Below, one piece after another: positions 11,003 to 19,752 of a stretch of 64,000 nucleotides of DNA. Position 1 is the first letter of the stretch; each line of letters begins with the position of its first letter. Made by a program: the position numbers and the translations under genes. The notes beneath the pieces were generated by a model. The model searched no databases. It saw only the letters and a list, made by a program, of their open reading frames with translations, and was not told the DNA's origin. The stretch covers positions 124,001 through 188,000 of the forward strand of contig NZ_VJWE01000012.1 in NCBI RefSeq assembly GCF_007993815.1. Reading direction: 5' to 3'. Source of the stretch: Acidovorax delafieldii (lineage in GTDB: Bacteria; Pseudomonadota; Gammaproteobacteria; Burkholderiales; Burkholderiaceae_C).

Positions 11003-12100
11003 ATGATCGATACGGTGGATTGTGTGGTGGTGGGCGCGGGCGTGGTTGGCCTGGCAGTGGCCCGTGCGCTGGCGCTGCAAGGTAGGGAGGTGATGGTGCT
11101 GGAAGCGGCAGACGCCATCGGCACCGGCACCAGTTCGCGTAATAGTGAAGTGATTCACGCGGGGCTGTACTACCCCGCAGGGTCGCTCAAGGCCCGCCTG
11201 TGCGTGCGGGGCAAGGAATTGCTCTATGCCTACTGCGCGGAGCGCGGCGTGCCCCACCGCCGTTGCGGCAAGTTGTTGGTGGCCACCTCTGCCGCCCAGT
11301 TGGACAGCCTGGAAGGCATCCAGGCGCGCGCCCGTGCCAACGGAGTGCTGGACCTTCAACGCCTGAGCCGTGAAGAAGCCCTGGAGATGGAGCCCGCGCT
11401 GGCCTGCGTCGGTGCCTTGCACTCGCCCAGCACCGGCATCGTCGATAGCCATGCGCTCATGCTGGCGCTGCAGGGCGATCTGGAGCATGCGGGTGGTGTT
11501 GTGGCGCTGAATTCGCCACTAGCGCTAGCCTCTATTGGCTCTGATGCTATTGATTTGGAAGCGGTGGATGGCACGCGTCTGCGCGCTCGCACCGTGGTGA
11601 ACGCCGCTGGGCTGCATGCCCCCGCACTGGCCGCGCGATTTGCCGGTCTGGCCCCGCAGCATGTGCCCACGGCGTTTTACGCCAAGGGCAACTACTTCAC
11701 GTTGACGGGCAAGGCGCCTTTCAGCCGGCTGATTTACCCGGTGCCCGAGGCGGCTGGTTTGGGTGTGCACCTCACGCTGGACCTGGGCGGACAAGCCAAG
11801 TTTGGCCCGGACGTGCAGTGGGTGGATTCGCCTGACGATCTGCAGGTGGACCCCGCGCGCGGCGATGCCTTTTATGCCGAGGTGCGCAAATACTGGCCTG
11901 GCTTGCAGGATGGCGCTCTGGCCCCTGGCTATGCAGGCATGCGCCCCAAGATTCACGGGCCGGATGCACCGGCGGCAGATTTTGTCATTCAAGGGCCCTC
12001 CGTGCATGGGGTGGCGGGGCTGGTCAACCTGTTTGGTATCGAGTCGCCCGGCTTGACAAGTGCCCTCGCCATTGCGGAGCATGTGGCTGCGCTGGTTTGA
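11003..12100 (+). CDS. FAD-dependent oxidoreductase, L-2-hydroxyglutarate oxidase (LhgO)-like
   Basis: DAO-family flavoenzyme. The FAD-binding dinucleotide motif [16 protein letters not shown] is at residues 8-23, followed by [24 protein letters not shown], characteristic of LhgO-type enzymes that oxidise 2-hydroxyacids. The C-terminal [19 protein letters not shown] closes the FAD site. ATG 11003 is chosen because GGAGA lies 8 bases before it; an ATG at 10982 would add seven residues without a ribosome site. The product is 365 residues. Residues about 170-187 come from a copy of the dispersed element (11510-11562). Physiological substrate not proven. Confidence 0.87.
   Translation: MIDTVDCVVVGAGVVGLAVARALALQGREVMVLEAADAIGTGTSSRNSEVIHAGLYYPAGSLKARLCVRGKELLYAYCAERGVPHRRCGKLLVATSAAQLDSLEGIQARARANGVLDLQRLSREEALEMEPALACVGALHSPSTGIVDSHALMLALQGDLEHAGGVVALNSPLALASIGSDAIDLEAVDGTRLRARTVVNAAGLHAPALAARFAGLAPQHVPTAFYAKGNYFTLTGKAPFSRLIYPVPEAAGLGVHLTLDLGGQAKFGPDVQWVDSPDDLQVDPARGDAFYAEVRKYWPGLQDGALAPGYAGMRPKIHGPDAPAADFVIQGPSVHGVAGLVNLFGIESPGLTSALAIAEHVAALV
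11510..11562 (-). repeat. Dispersed element, copy F (inside the LhgO-like gene)
   Basis: Reads on the minus strand as CCAAATCAATAGCATCAG followed by GGCTAGCGCTAGTGGCGAAT. The core CTAGCGCTA and the GATAGCT-like word CAATAGCAT keep the spacing of other copies, with a slightly shorter 5' end. In the gene's frame the plus strand is read as [16 protein letters not shown]. Confidence 0.65.
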
Positions 12101-12245
12101 TCTGCGGCAAGCCATTTGCAATCAGTAACCTCTTGCGTCCCCGTCCTACGAGGGGTTTCTGCGCGGATGGCTAAGATGAACTTCAGTCCTCCACGTTGGC
12201 GTGCGGGATTTCCCATCACTTTTGGCACTACACAGAAAGGCTTGT

Positions 12246-12548
12246 ATGACTGCTTCTGACACCACGACCACCCAGGGCGAACTGGAAAAGCTGGTTTCCG
12301 ATCTGCGGGGGCTGTTGGCCAACAAGGATCTGGACGCAGTGCCTGAAATCAAGTTGCTTCGCCAGCGCCTGGACGACGGCATGCACAACGTGCGTGAATC
12401 TGCCGTTCGCGCCGCCCAGGATGCGGCACGTCAGGCCAAGGAAGCTGCACTGGCTGCTGACCGCTATGCCCATGACGAACCGTGGCGTGTGGCGGGTGCC
12501 GCGTTGGCCGTGGGTGCGCTGGTTGGCTTTCTGCTTGCACGCCGCTGA
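12246..12548 (+). CDS. DUF883 family membrane-anchored protein (YqjD/ElaB-like)
   Basis: Inner-membrane protein of the family whose E. coli members YqjD and ElaB bind ribosomes or respond to stationary phase. The 100-residue product has a charged, helical N-terminal region (LEKLVSDLRGLLANKDLD, then alanine-rich AAQDAARQAKEAA) and the C-terminal family motif HDEPWRVAGAALAVGALVGFLLARR, one membrane span with a di-arginine end. AAAGG precedes the ATG. It heads a three-gene operon with yqjE- and yqjK-like genes. Confidence 0.88.
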   Translation: MTASDTTTTQGELEKLVSDLRGLLANKDLDAVPEIKLLRQRLDDGMHNVRESAVRAAQDAARQAKEAALAADRYAHDEPWRVAGAALAVGALVGFLLARR

Positions 12549-12593
12549 TCGTCGCTGTCCTCCCATGACGGCACGCCACAGAGGCAACAAGAC

Positions 12594-12989
12594 ATGAATT
12601 GGCTCTCGCTGCTGGGTCTGGAAGGGTTGGCCGCCCGCTGGCGTGCCAACCTGATCGAGGGCGCCATCGCCGCCGAAGACCGTATGGACCTGGCCCGCCT
12701 CGAATGGGCGGACCTTAAGCAGCGCCTTCAGCAATTGCTGGTGCTCACCATTCTGGTGGCCGGGCTCACGGTGGTGGCGCTCATCATGGTGTCGCTCGCC
12801 GTGCTGGTGCACTTTTGGGACTCGCCACAGCGCACGCTGGTGGCATGGCTGGTGGCTGGCGTGTGGGCTGCTGGCTGGGCGGCTGCCACGGTGTCGTTGG
12901 TGTCTGTGGCCCAACGTGCGGGCAGTGGTTTCGCACTGACGCGGCGAGAGCTCGCGCAGGATTGGCGTGACATCAAGGAGCGCTTGTGA
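12594..12989 (+). CDS. YqjE-like membrane protein (phage holin-like fold family)
   Basis: A 131-residue protein with an amphipathic N-terminus (ARWRANLIEGAIAAEDRMDLARLEWADLKQRL) and two clear membrane spans, about residues 46-70 and 80-105, joined by a short loop. This matches the DUF1469/YqjE family, often labelled 'phage holin' although it sits in normal chromosomal operons. It overlaps the next gene by four bases. Function unknown; expected in the inner membrane with its operon partners. Confidence 0.85.
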   Translation: MNWLSLLGLEGLAARWRANLIEGAIAAEDRMDLARLEWADLKQRLQQLLVLTILVAGLTVVALIMVSLAVLVHFWDSPQRTLVAWLVAGVWAAGWAAATVSLVSVAQRAGSGFALTRRELAQDWRDIKERL

Positions 12990-13324
12990 GTACCCCACAT
13001 CCCACCACTACGTTGCAGACTGCGCCTGTGGCGCGGACTACCCCCACCGTGGAGCAGCAGCGCGTGCTCGACCGCATCGAACTGCAGCGTGAGCGGCTGC
13101 GTGCCCGCCGCGTAGCCCGGGCCCAAGCCCGCGCGCTCGCGGAGCAGGCTGGAGGCCCCACGGGCGGTGAGGACGCTTCGCTGGCACTGCGCGCCGCCGG
13201 GTTTGCGCGGGAGCATCCGCTAGCGGTGGCCGCCATGGCCGGTGTGGCTCTGGTGGCCGGCCCGCGCAGGTTGATCCGGTGGGCGGGCATTGTCTTGCCG
13301 ATGCTGATGCGCTTGCGGCGCTGA
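12986..13324 (+). CDS. YqjK-like protein
   Basis: A 112-residue protein starting with GTG, whose first bases overlap the stop of the previous gene (GTGA), so translation is coupled. The middle is strongly basic and helical (RIELQRERLRARRVARAQAR). The C-terminal half has a hydrophobic segment after REHPLAVAAMAGVALVAGP. Position and composition fit the third gene of yqjDEK-type operons; sequence identity to YqjK is low, so this rests mostly on context. A hairpin terminator follows at 13382. Confidence 0.65.
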   Translation: MSTPHPTTTLQTAPVARTTPTVEQQRVLDRIELQRERLRARRVARAQARALAEQAGGPTGGEDASLALRAAGFAREHPLAVAAMAGVALVAGPRRLIRWAGIVLPMLMRLRR

Positions 13325-13381
13325 CCACTGGCGGGGTTGCGGAGGGCGGCGTCCCGCTGCTCAAACCCACGCCAGCAACTG

Positions 13382-13416
13382 AAACGGAGCCCTGTTGCCA
13401 GAGGCTCCGTTTTCTT
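13382..13416 (+). terminator. Intrinsic terminator after the yqj-like operon
   Basis: AAACGGAGCC (13382-13391) pairs with GGCTCCGTTT (13403-13412) around an 11-base loop and runs into TTTTCTT. It lies 58 bases after the last operon gene. The A-rich 5' flank means it may also serve pyrD, which ends at 13454 on the opposite strand. Confidence 0.85.
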
Positions 13417-13453
13417 ATGGGGTCGTGTGGTCGAGCGTCTGTGGCCCGAGGGT

Positions 13454-14506
13454 TTAGCGCAAGGCCTTGATGGCCTTGGCGGCCTTCACGACCAGCGCAG
13501 GGCCTTCATAAATCAGGCCGGTGTAGATCTGCACCACGTCTGCCCCTGCGCGAATCTTGCTCACTGCGTCGTCGGCGCTCATGATGCCGCCGACACCAAT
13601 GATGGGGAATCCGCTGCCCAAGGTTGCGCGCAGCTGCCGAATGACCTGGTTGCTGGCTTCCAGCACCGGAGTGCCACTCAACCCCCCCGTCTCTTCCGCG
13701 TGGCGCATGCCTTGCACCGCAGCGCGGCTGATGGTCGTGTTGGTGGCAATCACACCGTCCATGCCGTGGCGCTGCAGCGTGGCAGCGATTACTGCCACCT
13801 GGGCTTCATCCAGGTCCGGTGCAATCTTCACAAAAACCGGTACGCGCCGTTGGTGCTGGGCGGCGAGCGCCTCACGGCGCTCGGCAATCGCTCCCAGCAG
13901 TGCATCCAGTGCGGCATCGCTTTGCAATGCGCGCAGGTTCTGGGTGTTGGGTGAGCTGATGTTGACCGTCACATAGTCGGCATGGGGGTATACGCCCTCC
14001 AGGCAGATCAGGTAGTCGCTGGTGGCGTTCTCGATGGGGGTAGTGGCGTTCTTGCCGATGTTGAGACCGAGCAGCATGGGGTGCAGACGGTTCTGCTTGC
14101 GAAACTGCGCCTGCTGCACATTGCGCAGGAAGGCATCCAGGCCTTCGTTATTGAAGCCCAGGCGGTTGATGAGTGCGCGGGCCTCGGGCAGGCGAAACAT
14201 GCGCGGCTTGGGGTTGCCCGGCTGCGCTTTGGGGGTCACAGTGCCCACTTCCACAAAACCGAAACCCATGGCGCCCAGCGCGTCAATGCAGCGCGCATTC
14301 TTGTCCAGGCCCGCCGCCATGCCCACGCGGTTGGGAAACTTCAGCCCCGCCAGGGTGATGGGGTCGTTCACAGTTTCATTGCACCAGGCCCATTGCAGCG
14401 GCGTGCGCTGCCCGCGCGCCAGCATGTCCATGGTGAGTTCGTGGGCGGCCTCGGCATCCATGCCGAAGAGAAAGGGGCGGGTGAGGGCGTAGGGGATCAG
14501 GGACAT
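13454..14506 (-). CDS. pyrD: Dihydroorotate dehydrogenase, quinone-dependent (class 2)
   Basis: Flavoenzyme of pyrimidine synthesis that oxidises dihydroorotate to orotate with membrane quinone as acceptor. The 350-residue product starts [25 protein letters not shown], the N-terminal helix that docks on the membrane in class 2 enzymes. It contains [20 protein letters not shown], the FMN-site [20 protein letters not shown], the catalytic serine segment [12 protein letters not shown], and [12 protein letters not shown] near the end. It is divergent from rpiA with only 36 bases between the two starts. Confidence 0.97.
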   Translation of the reverse strand: MSLIPYALTRPFLFGMDAEAAHELTMDMLARGQRTPLQWAWCNETVNDPITLAGLKFPNRVGMAAGLDKNARCIDALGAMGFGFVEVGTVTPKAQPGNPKPRMFRLPEARALINRLGFNNEGLDAFLRNVQQAQFRKQNRLHPMLLGLNIGKNATTPIENATSDYLICLEGVYPHADYVTVNISSPNTQNLRALQSDAALDALLGAIAERREALAAQHQRRVPVFVKIAPDLDEAQVAVIAATLQRHGMDGVIATNTTISRAAVQGMRHAEETGGLSGTPVLEASNQVIRQLRATLGSGFPIIGVGGIMSADDAVSKIRAGADVVQIYTGLIYEGPALVVKAAKAIKALR

Positions 14507-14542
14507 GGGGAGATAATTCAGGATTACCCCCGATTTTCTCCC

Positions 14543-15232
14543 ATGACGACCACCACTCCCCTGACCCAAGACGAACTCAAGACCCTGGTAGGCCAAGCCG
14601 CGCTGCAATACGTGGTGCCTGGCGAGATTGTGGGGGTGGGCACCGGCTCCACCGTCAACAAGTTCATTGACGCCCTGGCGGGCATGAAGGACCAGATCAA
14701 GGGCGCTGTATCCAGCTCCGTAGCCAGCACGGAGCGCCTGAAGGCACTGGGTATCGCCGTGTTCGATGCCAATGAGGTGCCATCGCTCTCCGTCTACATC
14801 GACGGCGCGGACGAGATCGACGGCCAGGGTTACATGGTCAAGGGCGGCGGCGCGGCACTGACACGCGAGAAGATCGTGGCAGCATTGGCCGAGCGCTTTG
14901 TGTGTATTGCCGACGAATCCAAGTTGGTGAAGGCCCTGGGCCAGTTTCCGTTGCCGGTGGAGGTGATCCCGATGGCTGCCAATCACATTGCGCGCCGTTT
15001 TGCCGCCATGGGTGGACAGGCCAGCTTGCGACTCAAGGACGGACAGCCACTGGTGACTGACAACGGCCAGCACATTCTGGACGTGAAGGGCTTGTCCATC
15101 ACCGACCCGCTGGCGTTCGAGTCAGAGATCAACCAATGGCCTGGCGTGGTGACCGTGGGTGTGTTTGCCCACCAGAAGGCATCCGTGTGCCTGCTGGGTA
15201 CGGCGCAGGGCGTGAAGACCATCACCTATTGA
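14543..15232 (+). CDS. rpiA: Ribose-5-phosphate isomerase A
   Basis: Interconverts ribose 5-phosphate and ribulose 5-phosphate in the pentose phosphate pathway. The 229-residue product shows all RpiA signatures: [11 protein letters not shown] near the N-terminus, [20 protein letters not shown] with the catalytic aspartates, and [16 protein letters not shown] 14543 is the start; longer upstream open frame is antisense to pyrD. A bidirectional-looking terminator follows at 15283. Confidence 0.98.
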   Translation: MTTTTPLTQDELKTLVGQAALQYVVPGEIVGVGTGSTVNKFIDALAGMKDQIKGAVSSSVASTERLKALGIAVFDANEVPSLSVYIDGADEIDGQGYMVKGGGAALTREKIVAALAERFVCIADESKLVKALGQFPLPVEVIPMAANHIARRFAAMGGQASLRLKDGQPLVTDNGQHILDVKGLSITDPLAFESEINQWPGVVTVGVFAHQKASVCLLGTAQGVKTITY

Positions 15233-15282
15233 GGAATGGTGGTTGGGTGGGTGACAAGCCCACCCCCATAGTTCACCAATAC

Positions 15283-15310
15283 AAAAGGGGCCTCTGGAGG
15301 CCCCTTTTAT
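15283..15310 (+). terminator. Intrinsic terminator after rpiA
   Basis: AAAAGGGGCC (15283-15292) pairs perfectly with GGCCCCTTTT (15299-15308) around six bases. The symmetry (A run before, T run after) means it can also stop transcription of the convergent gene ending at 15368. Confidence 0.9.
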
Positions 15311-15367
15311 GTTGGGTGGATGTGAATGGAAGGACCAGCCGCCTGGAGGCGGCTACGTCACAGAGTG

Positions 15368-16024
15368 TCAGAACCGGATACCGGCGGGATTGCTTGGTGT
15401 TGGGCCATCATTGACCGGTGGAGGGAGCGCGGGCCGTGCCGGCGCTTTCGGTTCAGCGGCGGGTGCGGACTCCACCGGCTTGGCCGCAACCAGTGGGGTG
15501 GGCGCTGGCTGGCGGTAGTTGCTGGGCAACTGGGATTGTTTGGGGTAGCCCGCTGCGTCGAGGTATTGGATCCACTCCGCGTCTGAAAAGCCCACCAGTT
15601 GCTGGCCGCCAATGGTGCCAAAAGGCAGGCTGGTGCTGCCACTCAGGCGTTGCAGCGCGGCAATGTCCTCATTGCTGGCCACTGTGCGCTCGGTGTACGG
15701 CACACCGCGTGATGTCAGCATGTTGCGCAAGCTTCCGCAGGGTGCGCAGTCATTGCCGGTGTAGATGGTCACCGGGTACCGGTTGGCCACCTGGCGCAGT
15801 TCGAAAGGCAACGCTCCATTGGCCGCTGCTGGGCTTGCGGTCGCGGCAGCCGGGGCTGCAGGGCTGCGCGCGGGCGGTGCAGAGGTTTCGGCCGGAGGGC
15901 GGTCCGAGAAAGTCACCTTGCCGTCGGGCCCGACAATGCGATAGACATTCTGCGCCTGGGCCCCCACTGAGGCGAGGGCCATCAACAAGGAGGCAGCGGC
16001 AGGAGCGAACGTAGTACGGGGCAT
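15368..16024 (-). CDS. Secreted DUF4124 protein with a glutaredoxin-like domain
   Basis: A 218-residue exported protein. A signal peptide with cleavage near ASVGAQAQ is followed by the DUF4124 segment VYRIVGPDGKVTFSDRPPAE. A Pro/Ala-rich linker leads to a thioredoxin/glutaredoxin-type domain (VTIYTGNDCAPCGSLRNML with CAPC as the redox pair, SLPFGTIGGQQLVGF with the cis-proline), then a Pro-rich tail. ATG 16024 is chosen for GAGGAG six bases upstream. A periplasmic thiol-disulfide role is likely but unproven. It follows prlC on the same strand after 58 bases. Confidence 0.82.
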   Translation of the reverse strand: MPRTTFAPAAASLLMALASVGAQAQNVYRIVGPDGKVTFSDRPPAETSAPPARSPAAPAAATASPAAANGALPFELRQVANRYPVTIYTGNDCAPCGSLRNMLTSRGVPYTERTVASNEDIAALQRLSGSTSLPFGTIGGQQLVGFSDAEWIQYLDAAGYPKQSQLPSNYRQPAPTPLVAAKPVESAPAAEPKAPARPALPPPVNDGPTPSNPAGIRF

Positions 16025-16082
16025 GCGGGTTCTCCTCATTCTTGTGGGCTGTGGTTTTTAGAGGCCAGGCGACAGACCGCAC

Positions 16083-18128
16083 TCAGGCGGTCAGTTCTTC
16101 CGCCATGCCCTGGTGGCGCAGCAGGGCATCCAGACTGGGCTCGCGGCCACGGAAGGCCTTGAAGGACTCCATGGCGGGGCGGCTGCCACCCGCTTCCAGG
16201 ATGGCCTCACGGTAGCGTCTCCCGGTTTCGGTGCTGGGCAAGCCGTCGGTACCGGCGGTTTCTTCAAAGGCGGCGTAGGCGTCGGCGCTGAGTACCTCGG
16301 CCCATTTGTAGCTGTAGTACCCCGCTGCATAGCCGCCGGCAAAGATATGGCTGAAGGTGTGGGCCGTGCGGCTGAACGCGGGCGGCTGCAGCACGGCCAC
16401 TTCCTGGCGCACCTGGGTCAGCAGGGGCATGAAGTCCTGGGCCGGGTCGTGTTCGGTGTGCAGCAGCATGTCGAACAAGGCAAACTCGATCTGGCGCAGG
16501 GTCTGCATGCCGCTCTGGAAGTTCTTGGCGGCGATCATCTTGTCAAACAGCGTGCGCGGCAGCGGCTCGCCGGTGTCCACGTGGGCCGTCATGTGTCTGA
16601 GCACATCCCATTCCCAGCAGAAGTTTTCCATGAACTGGCTGGGCAGCTCCACTGCGTCCCATTCGACGCCGCCAATGCCGGAAACATCGCGTTCGTTCAC
16701 CTGGGTCAGCATGTGATGCAGTCCATGGCCAAATTCATGGAACAGCGTGATCACGTCGTCATGGGTCAACAGTGGCGGCTTGCCATCCACACCGTCCGCG
16801 AAGTTGCAGACGAGGTGGGCAATCGGCGTTTGCAGCACTCCGGTGTCGGGGCGCTGCCAGCGCGTGCGCACGTCATCCATCCAGGCGCCGCCCCGCTTGC
16901 CGGTGCGGGCGGGCTGGTCGAGGTAGAACTGGCCCACCAGTTGGCCGTTGCGTTCGATGCGATAGAACTCCACCGCAGGGTGCCACACCGGTGCCGTGTC
17001 GCGGCGGATGGACACTTCAAACAGCGTCTCAATGATCTTGAACAGGCCTGCCAATACCTTGGGTGCCGTGAAGTACGCCTTGAGCTCCTGCTCGCTGAAG
17101 GCATAGCGGGCTTCCTTGAGCTTTTCAGAGATGTAGGGCCAGTCCCAGGGCTGCGGATCGGCCAGGCCCAGGTGTTCGGCCGCAAAGACGCGCAGGTCGG
17201 CCACGTCCTTTTCGGCATAGGGCCGGGCGCGGCGGGCGAGATCACGCAAGAACTGGACAACCTCGGCGGGCGACTGGGCCATCTTGGGCACCACGGAGAC
17301 TTCACCAAAGTTGGCGTAGCCCAGCAGCTGGGCTTCTTCTCGGCGCAAGGCCAGGATTTCGCCAATCAGCGCGGTGTTGTCGAATTTCTGGCCTTCGCCT
17401 TCGGCCTGGTCCGAGGCACGGGTGACATAGGCGCGGTACAGCTTGGCGCGCAGGTCGCTGCGGGTGGCAAACTGCATCACCGGCAGGTAGCAAGGCATCT
17501 TCAGGGTGAGCTTGTAGCCGGGCTTCCCGTCCGCCTGTGCCGCCGCCAAAGCGGCTTGCTGCACATCGGCCGGTACACCGTCCAGTTCCTCCGCGGTGGC
17601 GTAGTAGGCAAAGGCATCGGTCGCGTCCAGCGCGTTTTCGCTGAACTTCTGGCTCAACTCGGCCTGGCGTTCCTGGATCTGGGCGAAGCGCTCTTTGGCC
17701 GCCCCGGTCAGCTCAGCGCCGCTGAGCACGAAGTTGCGCACTGCGTTGCGGTGGGCCTGGCGTTGCTCGGGCGTCAGGGTGGCGGGGTCGATGGCCTTGT
17801 ACTTTGCATAGAGGCGTTCGTCAGCGCCCAGGCGGGTCCAGAACTCCGTGACGCGGGGCAGGGCGGCGTTGTAGGCCGCGCGCAGTTCCGGTGTGTCGGC
17901 AACGCTGTTGAGGTGGCTGACAGCCCCCCAGGCGCGGCCGAGCTGTTCGGTGGCTACATCCAGCACCTTGGCGATTGCATCCCAGCGGGCAGGGAAGTCG
18001 GGCGCCGTGACGGTCTCCAGAGCCTGATTGGCACGCTCCAGCAGCACATCAACCGCAGGGGCTACGTCCTGTGGGGTGATGCGGTCAAAGGCGGGGAGGT
18101 CGGAGAAGTCGAGAAGGGCGTTACTCAT
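16083..18128 (-). CDS. prlC: Oligopeptidase A (M3 family metallopeptidase)
   Basis: Cytosolic zinc peptidase that degrades signal peptides and other short peptides. The 681-residue length is typical. The zinc motif HEFGHGLHH lies near residue 463, and GIGGVEWDAVELPSQFMENF follows, both diagnostic of M3A. FSHIFAGGYAAGYYSYKWAEVL is the conserved C-terminal substrate wall. It is transcribed after folD with 69 bases between. Confidence 0.97.
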   Translation of the reverse strand: MSNALLDFSDLPAFDRITPQDVAPAVDVLLERANQALETVTAPDFPARWDAIAKVLDVATEQLGRAWGAVSHLNSVADTPELRAAYNAALPRVTEFWTRLGADERLYAKYKAIDPATLTPEQRQAHRNAVRNFVLSGAELTGAAKERFAQIQERQAELSQKFSENALDATDAFAYYATAEELDGVPADVQQAALAAAQADGKPGYKLTLKMPCYLPVMQFATRSDLRAKLYRAYVTRASDQAEGEGQKFDNTALIGEILALRREEAQLLGYANFGEVSVVPKMAQSPAEVVQFLRDLARRARPYAEKDVADLRVFAAEHLGLADPQPWDWPYISEKLKEARYAFSEQELKAYFTAPKVLAGLFKIIETLFEVSIRRDTAPVWHPAVEFYRIERNGQLVGQFYLDQPARTGKRGGAWMDDVRTRWQRPDTGVLQTPIAHLVCNFADGVDGKPPLLTHDDVITLFHEFGHGLHHMLTQVNERDVSGIGGVEWDAVELPSQFMENFCWEWDVLRHMTAHVDTGEPLPRTLFDKMIAAKNFQSGMQTLRQIEFALFDMLLHTEHDPAQDFMPLLTQVRQEVAVLQPPAFSRTAHTFSHIFAGGYAAGYYSYKWAEVLSADAYAAFEETAGTDGLPSTETGRRYREAILEAGGSRPAMESFKAFRGREPSLDALLRHQGMAEELTA

Positions 18129-18197
18129 GCGGGATTAGATGGCGCCAGGCGGCGCAGGTTCAAGTTGCAAAGCGGCTGGCGTCTTCCCCGGGCGCGG

Positions 18198-19052
18198 TCA
18201 GCGCGCGGCAGCCCGCTCGGCGGCTTCGATGGTGTTCACCAGCAGCATGGTAATGGTCATGGGTCCAACCCCGCCAGGGACGGGGGTGATCCAGCCCGCC
18301 ACCTCTTTGACGCCCTCAAAGTCCACATCGCCACACAGTTTGCCGTCGGCCTTGCGGTTGATGCCCACGTCGATCACGATGGCACCGGGCTTGACCATGT
18401 CGGCGGTGAGCGTGTTGGCGCGGCCGACCGCAGCCACCACGATGTCTGCCTGGCGGGTGTGGTAGCCCAGGTCGGGGGTGCCGCTGTGGGTGACGGTGAC
18501 CGTGGCATTGGCCTGCAGCAGCAGCAGGGCCATGGGCTTGCCCACGGTGTTGCTGCGCCCGATGACCACGGCATGTTTGCCCTTGATCGACTGGCCTGTG
18601 GACTCGATGAGCTTCATGCTGCCGTAGGGCGTGCAGGGGCGGAAACCGTCCAGCCCGGCCATGAGTTCGCCAGCCGACAGCACCGAGTAACCATCCACAT
18701 CCTTGGAGGTGGCAATGGCCTCGATGACCTTGTGCGGGTCAATGTGCTTGGGCAGGGGCATCTGCACCAGGATGCCGTGCACCGTGGGGTCGGCATTGAG
18801 GGCTTCGAGGCGTGCCAGCAGCGCAGCCTCGCTGAGATCGGCGTCGTACTTTTCAAAGATGGAGCGCACGCCGCTGTCCTCGCAGGCCTTGACCTTGTTG
18901 CGCACATACACGGCCGAGGCTGGGTCTTCGCCCACCAGAATCACCGCCAGGCCAGGCTGGTGGCCACGGGCGGTGAGGGCGGCAGCGCGTTGCGCCACCT
19001 CGCTGCGAAGTTGGCGGGAAAGGGCGTTGCCGTCGATGAGTTGGGCTGTCAT
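18198..19052 (-). CDS. folD: Bifunctional methylenetetrahydrofolate dehydrogenase / cyclohydrolase
   Basis: NADP-dependent enzyme of one-carbon metabolism that interconverts methylene-, methenyl- and formyl-tetrahydrofolate. The 284-residue product has the catalytic lysine region [16 protein letters not shown], the substrate segment [10 protein letters not shown], the cofactor motif [17 protein letters not shown] and the C-terminal [15 protein letters not shown]. The upstream 73 bases contain a copy of the dispersed repeat. Confidence 0.98.
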   Translation of the reverse strand: MTAQLIDGNALSRQLRSEVAQRAAALTARGHQPGLAVILVGEDPASAVYVRNKVKACEDSGVRSIFEKYDADLSEAALLARLEALNADPTVHGILVQMPLPKHIDPHKVIEAIATSKDVDGYSVLSAGELMAGLDGFRPCTPYGSMKLIESTGQSIKGKHAVVIGRSNTVGKPMALLLLQANATVTVTHSGTPDLGYHTRQADIVVAAVGRANTLTADMVKPGAIVIDVGINRKADGKLCGDVDFEGVKEVAGWITPVPGGVGPMTITMLLVNTIEAAERAAAR

Positions 19053-19065
19053 GTCAGAAAATACA

Positions 19066-19124
19066 AGTCAAAATGGCTGGTAGCGCTAGTGCAATATGCG
19101 CTGGTAGCTATCAAAATAGGAGCA
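19066..19124 (-). repeat. Dispersed 58-bp element, copy D (folD / response regulator gap)
   Basis: On the minus strand it reads TGCTCCTATTTTGATAGCT, then ACCAGCGC, then CACTAGCGCTACCAGCC and ATTTTGACT. The arms around ATATTGCACTA form an imperfect hairpin, 9 of 13 positions paired. It fills almost the whole 73-base gap and ends two bases from the response regulator stop. Confidence 0.8.
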
Positions 19125-19125
19125 A

Positions 19126-19752
19126 TCAGCCCTTGGGCGCGTTCTGCCCCAGAGCGATCTTGAGCAGGTCGGCCACCGTGTTGGCGTTGAGCTTTTCCAT
19201 GATGTTGGCGCGGTGTGCTTCCACCGTCTTGATGCTGATGCCCAGGTCGTCAGCGATCTGCTTGTTCAGGCGACCGGCCACGATGCGTTCGAGCACCTGC
19301 GCCTCGCGGCTGGTGAGCTTGGACAGCAGGGCGTCGCGGCTGGCGGCCTGCTGGTAGCCCGCGAAAGCTTCGCGGGCGTGGTCCAGCATGCGCTCGACCA
19401 GGCCCACCAGCTCTTCTTCGTCAAAAGGCTTCTGGATGAAGTCCAGTGCACCTTTCTTCATGGTGTTCACGGCCATAGGTACGTCGCCGTGGCCGGTGAT
19501 GAACACGATGGGCAGCGGCGATTTGCGCTCAATGAGGCGGTCCTGCAGTTCCAGGCCGGTCATGCCGCCCATGCGGATGTCCACGATCAGGCAGGCCACC
19601 TCGCGCGGATCGTAGCGTGAGAGAAACGTCTCGGCCGAATCAAAGCAACGCACCCGGTAGTCCTTGCCTTCCAGCAGCCACTGCAGGGAATCGCGAACTG
19701 CTTCGTCGTCGTCCACAACGTAAACAGTGCCTTTTTTCGGAATCAAGCTCAT
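19126..19752 (-). CDS. FixJ-type two-component response regulator
   Basis: A 208-residue regulator with an N-terminal receiver and a C-terminal LuxR/NarL helix-turn-helix. Receiver residues are the acidic cluster DDD near 14-16, phosphoacceptor D58 (CLIVDIRMGG), T86 and K108 (FIQKPF). The output domain has LTSREAQVLERIVAG and ISIKTVEAHRANIMEKL. Its ATG overlaps the stop of the kinase gene by four bases (ATGA), so the two form one operon. The targets are unknown; the divergent pyruvate dehydrogenase operon is an obvious candidate. Confidence 0.92.
   Translation of the reverse strand: MSLIPKKGTVYVVDDDEAVRDSLQWLLEGKDYRVRCFDSAETFLSRYDPREVACLIVDIRMGGMTGLELQDRLIERKSPLPIVFITGHGDVPMAVNTMKKGALDFIQKPFDEEELVGLVERMLDHAREAFAGYQQAASRDALLSKLTSREAQVLERIVAGRLNKQIADDLGISIKTVEAHRANIMEKLNANTVADLLKIALGQNAPKG

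Noticed and set aside
12594..12989. Holin-like gene as a sign of a prophage
   Set aside because: It belongs to a normal yqjDEK-type operon; no lysis, integrase or structural phage genes are near.
16113..19163. A 1016-codon open frame antisense to prlC and folD
   Set aside because: GC-rich codon bias leaves long antisense frames. The product is repetitive in G/H/Q/V with no motif, while the opposite strand encodes two clear enzymes.
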